From an uncultured Rhodospirillales bacterium (GTDB lineage: Bacteria > Pseudomonadota > Alphaproteobacteria > Acetobacterales > Acetobacteraceae), in the NCBI GenBank assembly GCA_903823665.1, contig CAIJTR010000022.1, positions 1-34,246 of the forward strand: 34,246 nucleotides of DNA, in the 5' to 3' direction. Position numbers and translations under genes: made by a program. Shown in pieces: positions 1-7,914 of the stretch; the stretch's first letter is position 1, and every line of letters starts with the position of its first letter. Below the pieces are notes generated by a model, which saw nothing but the letters and a program-made list of their open reading frames with translations, was not told the DNA's origin and made no database searches.

Positions 1-756
1 ATTTGCGCTAAGCCATCCCCAATCCATGTCGCCCCCCATGTGCGTGAGAACCGTGCGACGCGGCTGCAGCCGTTCACGCCACTCGTACACACGCTCCAGC
101 CACGCATGGGTCTTGTGCGATGGCCGACGCTGAAAACAGCCAACAACCCAAGTGTCGATACCAGCCAACGCCGCAAACGCCGCATCGTCCAACGTCACGG
201 CATCGGTCGAATAGCCAAAGCCACCGCAGCGCAACCCAAGGGTCCGGGTAAATCCGTGGTCTTGGTCAAACGACACGATATCCAACCCAGCAACGTCAAA
301 ACACTCACCGGGCGAGACCACACGCGGCAACATCACCGGCCGGAAGAAATGCGGCGGCTCCCAGGGCCGAAACGCATAAGCGTATCGCGTTTGAAGCTCA
401 TCCAATGTCGTCTTGCTGCCAAAAGCCTCCAAAGGGCGTCCAGCAATCCGGTTCAGGATCCGAACATCGTCCAGCCCCGTCACATGATCGGCGTGGGCAT
501 GCGTGTAGACGATCGCATCGGCCCGGCGAACGCGCGCGTCAAGCAACTGGCCGCGCATATCCGGCGATGTGTCGACCAAAATCGTGGCCCGATCGCCATC
601 CGTCTCGGGGCCCTGGATCAGGATAGAGCTTCGGCTACGACGGTTCCGCGGCTCCTGAGGGTCGCACTCTCCCCAGTCCCCAGCCCCGTCAGCGCCCCCG
701 ATCAAAGGAACGCCGGCGGATGCCCCGGTTCCGAGCAACGTAACACGCAGGCTCAT
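1..756 (-). CDS. MBL-fold metallo-hydrolase, PhnP-like (3' end outside window)
   Basis: I translated this gene by hand from the minus strand. It starts with ATG at 756 and stays open to the left edge, so 252 residues are visible and the C-terminus is missing. The N-terminus MSLRVTLLGTGASAGVP and the motif THAHADHVTGLDD are the metallo-beta-lactamase fold signature HxHxDH, which binds two metal ions. The GLDD extension resembles the PhnP/RNase Z-like branch, cyclic phosphate phosphodiesterases, but the true substrate is unknown. A late LTHMGGDMDW segment supplies another likely metal-ligand histidine. The start overlaps the tatD stop as ATGA, so it is translationally coupled to that gene and is the last visible member of the operon. 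Family is confident; function is not. Confidence 0.85.
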   Translation of the reverse strand, partial: MSLRVTLLGTGASAGVPLIGGADGAGDWGECDPQEPRNRRSRSSILIQGPETDGDRATILVDTSPDMRGQLLDARVRRADAIVYTHAHADHVTGLDDVRILNRIAGRPLEAFGSKTTLDELQTRYAYAFRPWEPPHFFRPVMLPRVVSPGECFDVAGLDIVSFDQDHGFTRTLGLRCGGFGYSTDAVTLDDAAFAALAGIDTWVVGCFQRRPSHKTHAWLERVYEWRERLQPRRTVLTHMGGDMDWGWLSAN

Positions 757-1523
757 GCGGCCTTGACGAACAGACGCCGGAAATTCGCAGTCGTCTGCGC
801 CGCCATCTCTTCTGCCGTCACGCCGTGCACCTCAGCCAGCACACGCGCCGTGTGTGCCACATAGGACGGCTCATTCCGTTTTCCGCGATACGGCACCGGC
901 GCAAGATAAGGACTATCCGTCTCCACCAGCAGCCGATCCAGCGGAACATCGCGCGCAATATCCCGAATTTCCTGCGATTTCGGGAACGTTAAAATGCCTG
1001 AAAGCGAGATATAACCACCAAGTTCCAGCGCCGCCTCAGCCAGCGCCCGCGTTGAACTGAAGCAATGCAGCAGGAATGAAAATGCCCCCTTCCCCGCCTC
1101 ATCACGCAGAATTTCAGCAATATCGTCGTCTGCATCTCGAGCATGAATGCAAAGTGGCAAACCAGACAATTGAGCCGCCCGGATATGACAGCGAAAGCTC
1201 TCCTGCTGAATGTCACGCGGGGCCTTGTCGTAGAAATAATCCAGGCCAGATTCGCCGATCCCAATCACCTTCGGATGCTGCGCCTCTGCCACGATGGCCT
1301 CAGGTGTCGGCACCGGGAACTCAGCCGCATTGTGCGGGTGAATGCCCACTGTGCACCAAACGTTCTCATGCGCGTCAGCAATCCCACGAACAGTTTCGGA
1401 CTGCGTCAGCCGCGTGCCGATGGTCACCATCTCGCTCACTCCCATCTCCGAACACCGCGCCAGCAACTCAGCCCGCTCAGCCTCGTTGAAGTAATCCAGA
1501 TGGCAATGGCTATCGACCAGCAT
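753..1523 (-). CDS. tatD: TatD family metal-dependent hydrolase
   Basis: A 256-residue TatD/YcfH-type protein, a TIM-barrel metal-dependent hydrolase. Members show DNase activity, and some trim 3' ends or act on D-aminoacyl products; the precise role here is unknown. Visible metal or active-site residues are H6 and H8 in DSHCHLD, E91 in GIGESGLDYFY, H127 in CIHARD, H153 in LLHCFSS, and E201/D203 in VETDSPYLAP. All expected motifs are present and the length is normal. The start codon shares one base with the metG stop (TGATG) and the stop overlaps the MBL hydrolase start. The order metG-tatD-MBL hydrolase is common in alphaproteobacteria, which supports the call. Confidence 0.95.
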   Translation of the reverse strand: MLVDSHCHLDYFNEAERAELLARCSEMGVSEMVTIGTRLTQSETVRGIADAHENVWCTVGIHPHNAAEFPVPTPEAIVAEAQHPKVIGIGESGLDYFYDKAPRDIQQESFRCHIRAAQLSGLPLCIHARDADDDIAEILRDEAGKGAFSFLLHCFSSTRALAEAALELGGYISLSGILTFPKSQEIRDIARDVPLDRLLVETDSPYLAPVPYRGKRNEPSYVAHTARVLAEVHGVTAEEMAAQTTANFRRLFVKAA

Positions 1524-3049
1524 CAGGCCGCATCCTCCACAAAGCGAGGAAACACACCTGCTGGTGGCGGCAACACGGTTCCAGACGCAATCGGCACCAA
1601 GAGTGTGGCAATGTCTCGCGCATCGTCAGAAACACCGAGTTGATCGAGCATTTTGGCCATGCTTTCCGGCATGAAGGGTTGCAACAAGGTCGCCACAACA
1701 CGAAGAAGGTCGACCAACTTGGCCAGCACCGCCTCCATCTGCACAAGGTCCGTTTTGCGCAGGGTCCAAGGAGCCTGCTGATCGATGTAGGCGTTGCCAG
1801 CGCGGATTGCGACCCAAATGGTCTCCAGCGCATCGTTGAAACCCTGCCGGTCGATGGCCTCACGAACCTGTCCAGGTAGCGCTGCGATAAATCCATCCAG
1901 CGTGGCATCCGCTTTGCCTCGCACAGGCATCACACCACCGGCATTCTTTGCTATGAACGACAACGTCCGCTGCGCCAGATTGCCAAGATCATTGGCGAGC
2001 TCAACGTTCAGGCGACGAATGAGCGCAGCCCGGCTGTAATCGCCGTCTGAGCCGAACGTGATCTCGCGCAACAGAAAATACCGGATAGCGTCAACGCTGA
2101 AAACATGAGCCAATTCAGCAGGATCAATCACGTTCCCGACTGATTTGCTCATCTTCTCGCCCTCAACCGTCCACCACCCATGCGCAAACACGCGCTTCGG
2201 CACAGGCAATCCGGCAGCCATCAGCATGGTCGGCCAATAGACGGTGTGGAAGCGGATGATGTCCTTGCCAACGAGGTGCAGATCGGCTGGCCAAAACTTC
2301 CACAGTTCTGCGTTTTCATCAGGGTAGCCGAGGGCTGTGATGTAATTTGTTAGCGCATCCAGCCAGACATACATCACGTGCGCTTCATCACCCGGCACGG
2401 GCACGCCCCACTTGAAGCTGGTGCGACTAATGGAAAGGTCCCTCAGCGGCTCCTTCAGAAAGCCCAGCACCTCATTACGCCGGGCAACTGGCCCAATGAA
2501 ATCAGGATTGGCATGAATATGCGCGATAAGCTGCTCCTGAAACGCCGACATCCGGAAGAAATAGCTCGGCTCTGTGACAAACTCGACCGGTGCCCCCGTC
2601 GGTGCCACACGCTGCCCAGCGGCATTCGTGGAAAGCTCACTTTCATCATAAAATGCTTCATCTCGAATGGCATACCAGCCTTCATAGCCACCGAGATAAA
2701 TATGCCCGTTTGCCTGCAGCTTGTTCCAGATCGCCTGACTGGCAACGCGGTGACGCGCCTCCGTGGTGCGAATGAATTGGTCGTGGGTGATGTTCATCTG
2801 CGCGGCGAGTTCGGCAAAGTTGGTGCTGATCTGATCGGTGAATGCCTGCGGTGACAAACCGGCGTCCTGTGCCGCCTTCTCCACCTTCTGGCCATGCTCG
2901 TCAGTCCCGGTGAGGAAATAGACCTCATACCCGTCCAGTCGCTTGAAGCGAGCGAGCACGTCCGCCGCAATCATCGTATAGGCGTGACCGATATGCGGTG
3001 CGCCATTGACGTAAAATATTGGCGTCGTGACATAATACAAAGGTTTCAT
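1523..3049 (-). CDS. metG: Methionyl-tRNA synthetase
   Basis: This 508-residue class I aminoacyl-tRNA synthetase charges tRNA-Met with methionine in the cytosol. The HIGH motif is at residues 19-22 (APHIGHAYT) and the KMSKS loop at 299-303 (GEKMSKSVGN). The connective-peptide region (about 115-160) has no cysteines, so this is the zinc-free form rather than the four-cysteine zinc-knuckle form. The protein ends after the anticodon-binding helical domain and lacks the C-terminal EMAP/Trbp111-like tRNA-binding extension seen in longer MetRS. It lies 15 bp downstream of holB and is coupled to tatD by TGATG. Confidence 0.97.
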   Translation of the reverse strand: MKPLYYVTTPIFYVNGAPHIGHAYTMIAADVLARFKRLDGYEVYFLTGTDEHGQKVEKAAQDAGLSPQAFTDQISTNFAELAAQMNITHDQFIRTTEARHRVASQAIWNKLQANGHIYLGGYEGWYAIRDEAFYDESELSTNAAGQRVAPTGAPVEFVTEPSYFFRMSAFQEQLIAHIHANPDFIGPVARRNEVLGFLKEPLRDLSISRTSFKWGVPVPGDEAHVMYVWLDALTNYITALGYPDENAELWKFWPADLHLVGKDIIRFHTVYWPTMLMAAGLPVPKRVFAHGWWTVEGEKMSKSVGNVIDPAELAHVFSVDAIRYFLLREITFGSDGDYSRAALIRRLNVELANDLGNLAQRTLSFIAKNAGGVMPVRGKADATLDGFIAALPGQVREAIDRQGFNDALETIWVAIRAGNAYIDQQAPWTLRKTDLVQMEAVLAKLVDLLRVVATLLQPFMPESMAKMLDQLGVSDDARDIATLLVPIASGTVLPPPAGVFPRFVEDAA

Positions 3050-3064
3050 GCGGGCTTTCGGGCG

Positions 3065-4066
3065 TTACGTGGCGAGCATAGCCACTGTGTTGGCGATAGC
3101 CTGACGTTTGTCGAGATAGAGATCTTCCGTCTCGGTCTGCAGCGCGCCAAGGGCCTGCCATATCTCCACCCAGCCATCAAGCGGGCGTGCTCCAATAAGC
3201 CGTGTTTGATCTGGGTCAGGCTGCCCGCGTGCGGTCTCGCGCACAGCGCTGGCAATTGCAGCGCGTAGCAAATCCATGAACGTGGTGAACGCGTCCTCGG
3301 ACCGCCCAAGTGCGTCCGCCACATCGTCAGCCAGCTGAACGCGCGGATGCGGCAAGGCCTCCAGCACTCGTCCAACAAGCTCTGCGGCGGGCAATCCATC
3401 GCCCTCAGCCAGCTGCAACGCCCGTCCAATCGAACCCTCAGCCAGCGCTGCGACGCGCTCACGAGAGTTTGCGGCCAGATCAGGCAGGTATTTGCCAAGC
3501 AATTCCTCCACCAGGGCATCCGTCAGCTTGCTGAGTCTAAGCCTCCGGCAGCGACTACGGATGGTGGTCAGAAGACGCCCAGCAGCAGCGCAGACCAGAA
3601 TGATCACCGTGCGCGGCGGCGGCTCCTCCAGCACCTTCAGGAGCGCGTTGGCCGCGTTGCGGTTGATGTCCTCTGCACCATCAACAATCACCACTCGCCA
3701 GCCGCCCTCGGCCGCCGTCAGCCTCAGAAAACCAGCCACACCCCGCACGGTGTCGATGACAATCTCACCGCGCAGTTTTTTGCGCTTCTCGTCCCACTCC
3801 CGCTCAACCGTCAGCAGATCGGCATGGGTACCCGCAGCAACCCGGCGAAACACCGGATGGTTCGGCTCCATGGTACCCATATGCCGATGACCTGAGAGGA
3901 TGTGCCGCGCCAGACGAAACGCCAGGGTGGCCTTACCCACGCCCTTCGGACCAGTGATGAGCCACGCGTGATGCATCCGCCCCGACGCCATTGCATCAGA
4001 TAGCAACGCCTCCGCCGCCTCATGACCGAGCAACAACGGATTGTCACGCGGCAGCGGCGTGGTCAT
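3065..4066 (-). CDS. holB: DNA polymerase III subunit delta prime
   Basis: A 333-residue AAA+ clamp-loader subunit. Delta prime works with delta and tau/gamma to open the beta sliding clamp at the replication fork. The N-terminal P-loop reads TGPKGVGKATLAF, near residues 38-50, with GKA in place of GKT/S, a form I associate with alphaproteobacterial delta prime. A Walker B-like segment VIVDGAEDINRNAANALLKVLEEPP and a sensor-1/SRC motif (IRSRCRR) follow. The C-terminal part is poorly conserved, as usual. The start ATG overlaps the tmk stop, and tmk-holB-metG is a classic alphaproteobacterial order. Confidence is high from both motif and context. Confidence 0.95.
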   Translation of the reverse strand: MTTPLPRDNPLLLGHEAAEALLSDAMASGRMHHAWLITGPKGVGKATLAFRLARHILSGHRHMGTMEPNHPVFRRVAAGTHADLLTVEREWDEKRKKLRGEIVIDTVRGVAGFLRLTAAEGGWRVVIVDGAEDINRNAANALLKVLEEPPPRTVIILVCAAAGRLLTTIRSRCRRLRLSKLTDALVEELLGKYLPDLAANSRERVAALAEGSIGRALQLAEGDGLPAAELVGRVLEALPHPRVQLADDVADALGRSEDAFTTFMDLLRAAIASAVRETARGQPDPDQTRLIGARPLDGWVEIWQALGALQTETEDLYLDKRQAIANTVAMLAT

Positions 4067-4692
4067 AGCGCAAACGTCGCCTTAACGACGCCCAAAAGTG
4101 CGGTAGAAACTTGAGCTTGCGGCATCTCACCAGAAACCACCCGGCATCGTAGCGGTTCCCTCGCGGCCACTGCCAGAAATCCCTCGCGAATTCGGGAAAA
4201 GAACGATGGTCCCAACCGCTCATACCGGTCCGCCACGCTCCCACGGCCAGCCAAACGAGCCTGGGTCATCTCAACGGACACGTCGAGGATAAGTGTCAGA
4301 TCAGGCGTTAAATTCATCATTTCCGTTAGTTGGCGGATGATATTGCGATCCGCCCCCTGCCCCCAACCCTGATAAACCATCGTGCTGTCGGCAAACCGGT
4401 CGCAGATCACCCAGGTTCCGGCCGCAAGTGCTGGACGAATGGTGCATTCGATGTGCTCGGCGCGCGCAGCGAAGTGTAGCATCACCTCAGCAAGCGGTGA
4501 CCATTCATGCCGCCCTGAAAGCAGCAGTTCACGCAAAATGTCAGAACCGGCGGCACCTCCGGGCTCCCGTGTCCGCAACACCGCAATGCCGCGCTCTCGC
4601 AATGCAGCTTCTAGAACCGCAGCCTGGGTGGACTTCCCAGCCCCCTCGCCGCCTTCGAGCGTGATGAAGCGGCCGCGTTCAGCTGCCATCAT
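4063..4692 (-). CDS. tmk: Thymidylate kinase
   Basis: A 209-residue dTMP kinase that phosphorylates dTMP to dTDP with ATP for dTTP synthesis. The P-loop is at residues 14-22 (GGEGAGKST), followed by TREPGG near residue 42 and the DRFADSTMVYQGWGQG segment that contacts dTMP. A LID-like segment AGRGSVADRYERLG is present in the C-terminal half. Two consecutive ATG codons sit at 4692 and 4689; the first overlaps the stop of the upstream carboxypeptidase gene. The gene overlaps holB by four bases (ATGA). Confidence 0.97.
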   Translation of the reverse strand: MMAAERGRFITLEGGEGAGKSTQAAVLEAALRERGIAVLRTREPGGAAGSDILRELLLSGRHEWSPLAEVMLHFAARAEHIECTIRPALAAGTWVICDRFADSTMVYQGWGQGADRNIIRQLTEMMNLTPDLTLILDVSVEMTQARLAGRGSVADRYERLGPSFFSRIREGFLAVAAREPLRCRVVSGEMPQAQVSTALLGVVKATFAL

Positions 4693-5945
4693 GCCCCAAG
4701 CAGGTAATGGGACATCACCGCAATCGCACGGCCGGGCAAGCCAAGCCGGTCAACATCAGCACCAGCCAGCAAGGGAACATCCATCTCAGGCACGCCGTCA
4801 CCGCGCACTGTCAATACACCCAGCTTCGTCCCACGCGCGATCGGTGCCGGGATTGGGCTGTCATAGTCCAGCGCCACCTTGGCCTTTTGCCTCCAGTTGC
4901 GCGGCATTGTCAGCACCAGATCTCGACCGCCCACTAGTGGCACGGTCGAACTGCTGCCGAGCCAAACTGGTGCCTGCTCGATAACGTCAACAGCGGCAAA
5001 CAGATTGACGTTCTCGAACTCACGAAACGCCCATTCCAGCAGGCGCTCGCCCTCTTCAGCACGGGCCCGCATGCTCGGAAGACCGTTCACCACCACGATC
5101 ACACGACGCCCGCCTCGATCAGAACTGGCAACCAGACCGTAGCCACCAGCTTCGGTGTGACCGGTCTTCAACCCATCTGCGATACCCTTCTGAACGAGCG
5201 TGTTGCGGTTTAACTGATCGATGCCATTGTATTTGAACGATTTTTCGGCATCGTATTTGTAGTATTCTGGAAAATCGGTGATCAGATGCTGTGCCACGGT
5301 CGCAATGTCGCGCACGGTCATGCGGTGATCCGCATCCGGCCACCCCGTGCAATTGCGAAAATTGGTATTGGTCAGCGCGAACTGCTTGGCCTTGGCGTTC
5401 ATCTTCTCGACGAACCCCTCCTCAGACCCCGCAATACCCTCAGCCAACACGATGCATGCATCATTGCCCGATTGCACGATCATGCCGCGAATGAGGTCCT
5501 CAACGCGCACGGAGGTGTTGAGCGCCACGAACATCTTCGACCCACCCATTCGCCAAGCACGCTCACTGACTGGCAATTCCTGATTGAGCGTGAGCTTGCC
5601 TGCCTTAAGCTGTTCATACACGAGGTAGGCCGTCATCAGCTTGGTCATGGAAGATGGCGGCTGTGACACATCCGCATCCTTGTCCAGCAAGGTCGCGCCG
5701 CTGGTGTGGTCGATGATGACCGCAAACTTTGCCTCGCTCTCCAGCGGACCAATGGGGGTTTGCGCTGGACTGCCAACCGGCAGCATCTCACTTGGCTTCC
5801 GCCCCACTTTCCCGGGCGGGCGGTGAGCTACCGTAGGTGCAGGCTTCTTCGCGGCTTGGGCAAACGCATCGAGCGGCACACCTGCTGTTGCGGCCAAAAG
5901 CAGCCGGCGGCTGAGCCCTGCTCTACTCAACAACGATGGCAGCAT
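4689..5945 (-). CDS. dacC: D-alanyl-D-alanine carboxypeptidase (PBP5/6 family)
   Basis: A 418-residue penicillin-binding protein of the S11 peptidase family. It removes the terminal D-Ala from peptidoglycan pentapeptides in the periplasm. All three active-site motifs are present: SxxK as S99-M-T-K102, SxN as S159-G-N161, and KTG at 260-262 in LKTGHTEAGG. The N-terminus has a signal sequence with SRRLLLA followed by AFAQA, which resembles a twin-arginine signal, though Sec export is also possible. A proline-rich linker (about 35-68) precedes the catalytic domain, and a PBP5 C-terminal beta domain follows. The start overlaps the end of the RlpA-like gene by 23 bp. The symbol follows common practice; dacA/dacF would be equally defensible. 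Confidence 0.93.
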   Translation of the reverse strand: MLPSLLSRAGLSRRLLLAATAGVPLDAFAQAAKKPAPTVAHRPPGKVGRKPSEMLPVGSPAQTPIGPLESEAKFAVIIDHTSGATLLDKDADVSQPPSSMTKLMTAYLVYEQLKAGKLTLNQELPVSERAWRMGGSKMFVALNTSVRVEDLIRGMIVQSGNDACIVLAEGIAGSEEGFVEKMNAKAKQFALTNTNFRNCTGWPDADHRMTVRDIATVAQHLITDFPEYYKYDAEKSFKYNGIDQLNRNTLVQKGIADGLKTGHTEAGGYGLVASSDRGGRRVIVVVNGLPSMRARAEEGERLLEWAFREFENVNLFAAVDVIEQAPVWLGSSSTVPLVGGRDLVLTMPRNWRQKAKVALDYDSPIPAPIARGTKLGVLTVRGDGVPEMDVPLLAGADVDRLGLPGRAIAVMSHYLLGA

Positions 5946-6825
5946 CGTTCACTCCTGCTTGGATCGTTCGCGCCAGCATGGCCTCAGCTTCCGCAACTGT
6001 GCCAAACGGCCCGATCCGAATACGATAGGCGCTTTCCCGCGGTGCGTTGTAGCTCGTTGTCAGCCGCGCGCCCAGATAAGCGAGCTTGTTGACGAGGATC
6101 GAGGCATAGTCGCCCCGGCTGAACGAGCCCGCGGCGACATAAAGGCTTCCGGGATTGGGGGCAACAGCGGTCACTCGCTCAGGCAGTCCCTGATATATCG
6201 CTTCGGTGACAACAGTTGCAGCATTCACAGATACCCGTGCGGAAGCCGCCTGTTTGACGCGGCCCGCCTGAGCGGCACCACCCGGCGGTGCCAGACTTTC
6301 CTGCGCGACCACACCCGCAGGAGCAGCCGTCACGGCCAGCGTTGGGCCGGACGCCTGAAGAGACGCCGCCAACTGCCTCGTTTCAGCATCGAGCATCAGC
6401 ACACGAACGCGCGCGGCATCACCATGAATATCCAGCAGCTCGGCCGCGCGGCGGGTCAGCGTGATCAGCCGCGCAGGCGAGGCGGGCCCGCGGTCGTTGA
6501 GGCGCAAATTGATCTGGCGGCCGTTTTCCAGGTTGGTCACCTGGACAATTGCAGGCAATTGCAGTGTGCGATGCCCTGCCGTCAGCAGCGTCTGATCAAA
6601 AATCTCACCATCCGCAGTCAGCCCACGATGATCGGCCGTGACCATCGCAAGCCCGGTCTCATCAACCCCGTATTCCTCATGTGGATACCGTACCACGCCG
6701 CCGAGATCGTAAGGCGAGCCCACAGTAAAGTGCACATTCTCATGCAATTGCGTCGCTTGGCGGCGGTGCAGCAGGCTGCAGCCGCTAACCAACAGCACCA
6801 GTCCGCAAATTGCAAGACGCCGCAT
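5923..6825 (-). CDS. rlpA: RlpA-like septal/lytic transglycosylase lipoprotein with SPOR domain
   Basis: A 300-residue probable outer-membrane lipoprotein. The signal peptide ends in lipobox VSGC with C16 as the lipidated cysteine. A double-psi beta-barrel RlpA domain follows (about 35-135), with AGHRTLQLP and LRLNDRGPASPARL. H85 and D111 correspond by motif to the pair needed for lytic transglycosylase activity in Pseudomonas RlpA. The C-terminal 75-80 residues (about 222-300) form a SPOR domain (SLYVAAGSFSRGDYAS, YRIRIGPFGTVAEA), which binds denuded glycan at the septum. The middle is low-complexity and Ala-rich. It is coupled by TGATG to the upstream transglycosylase, which suggests a shared role in cell-wall remodelling at division. 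Confidence 0.9.
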   Translation of the reverse strand: MRRLAICGLVLLVSGCSLLHRRQATQLHENVHFTVGSPYDLGGVVRYPHEEYGVDETGLAMVTADHRGLTADGEIFDQTLLTAGHRTLQLPAIVQVTNLENGRQINLRLNDRGPASPARLITLTRRAAELLDIHGDAARVRVLMLDAETRQLAASLQASGPTLAVTAAPAGVVAQESLAPPGGAAQAGRVKQAASARVSVNAATVVTEAIYQGLPERVTAVAPNPGSLYVAAGSFSRGDYASILVNKLAYLGARLTTSYNAPRESAYRIRIGPFGTVAEAEAMLARTIQAGVNDAAIVVE

Positions 6826-7796
6826 CAGGCCGTGATCGCGTCGCCGAGTAAGCCAACGCTGAGGCAGTATTTATCCGGCGGATTATAAGAGCGCAGCGCC
6901 TTATAGTTCGGATAATAAACGAGGAACGCCTCCTCATCCGGCTTACCCGGCAATGCCACGCCCACCGTCACGCCGTCCGGCAACGATGGCACGGGCACGC
7001 CCATCGCGCGCCATTCCGCCGCTGGCTTACGGATCGAATGGTCGGCCATCTTAGGGTTGAACCCAGCCGGCAACCGAACCGCCTGCCCCCACGGAACCCC
7101 AGCAAGCCAGCCTTCTTTCATCAGATAGTTGGCGGTCGAGGCAAAAATATCCGGTAGGCTATGCCACAAATCACGCTTGCCGTTGCCCTCGAAGTCCACC
7201 GCATATTTCAGTACTGAATCAGGCATGAACTGCGTCTGCCCCATAGCACCGGCATAGCTGCCGATCATGTTCGCAGCCGATACGTCACCGCGCTCGAGGA
7301 CCTTAAGCGCGTCGATCAACTCGGACTGGAAAAACGCCCGGCGGCGCCCTTCCCATGCGAGTGTAGCGAGGCACTGGATGATTTTGAAATCGCCGGATGC
7401 AGCGCCGTAATCCGATTCTAGGGCCCAGATGCCCATGATAACCCCGGCGGGAACGCCATATCGCTGCGTCACGCGCGCCAGCAATGCCCGGTTTTGCGCA
7501 TAGTGCGTGCGGCCCTTTCCGATCCGCTGATCGCTCACAATCCGAGCACGATACTGCGCCCAGGTCAGCGTGCTCTCCGGCTGATGCCGGTCGAGGTCGA
7601 TGGCCCGCTGGTTGATGTGCAGCCCGCTCAATGCTCCATCGATTGTGATGGCGGAGATACCTGCCCGTCGTGCCTCTGCACGAACGGTGGCGAGATAGGC
7701 GTTAAAGCTCGCCTGATCGCCAGCATCGGTGGCGAGAGCCTGATTGCTGGCCAGCATGGCAGGCGCGGTGGCGAGGAGGGTGCGACGTGTGATCAT
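6825..7796 (-). CDS. Lytic murein transglycosylase, MltB family
   Basis: This periplasmic enzyme cleaves the MurNAc-GlcNAc bond of peptidoglycan to give 1,6-anhydro ends. I start it at ATG 7796 (323 residues) because the longer reading begins with a TTG at 7832, while the ATG gives a clean signal peptide MITRRTLLATAPAMLA with a twin-arginine-like TRRTLL core. The likely catalytic glutamate is E127 in GIWALESDYG. SYAGAMGQTQFMPDSVLKYAVDF and the NYLMKEGW segment are typical of the SLT_2/MltB family. It is the first gene of the minus-strand cell-wall/replication operon and diverges from the MmgE/PrpD gene across 118 bp, which must hold both promoters; I could not pick out convincing boxes there. 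Confidence 0.92.
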   Translation of the reverse strand: MITRRTLLATAPAMLASNQALATDAGDQASFNAYLATVRAEARRAGISAITIDGALSGLHINQRAIDLDRHQPESTLTWAQYRARIVSDQRIGKGRTHYAQNRALLARVTQRYGVPAGVIMGIWALESDYGAASGDFKIIQCLATLAWEGRRRAFFQSELIDALKVLERGDVSAANMIGSYAGAMGQTQFMPDSVLKYAVDFEGNGKRDLWHSLPDIFASTANYLMKEGWLAGVPWGQAVRLPAGFNPKMADHSIRKPAAEWRAMGVPVPSLPDGVTVGVALPGKPDEEAFLVYYPNYKALRSYNPPDKYCLSVGLLGDAITA

Positions 7797-7914
7797 GGCG
7801 CGGATGTGCCACAGCCACCCCCTGTGCCGCAATCAAACTTCAGAGGCCGAGCGCGCGTGTTGGCAGATCAGCGGTTTAGCGCGAAGATCGAGCAACGATG
7901 CTGGGGAAAGTACC

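Noticed and set aside
40-864. 274-residue plus-strand frame at the left edge
   Set aside because: The minus strand encodes the MBL hydrolase with an intact HAHADH motif coupled to tatD; the plus frame is Arg/Pro-rich with no motif.
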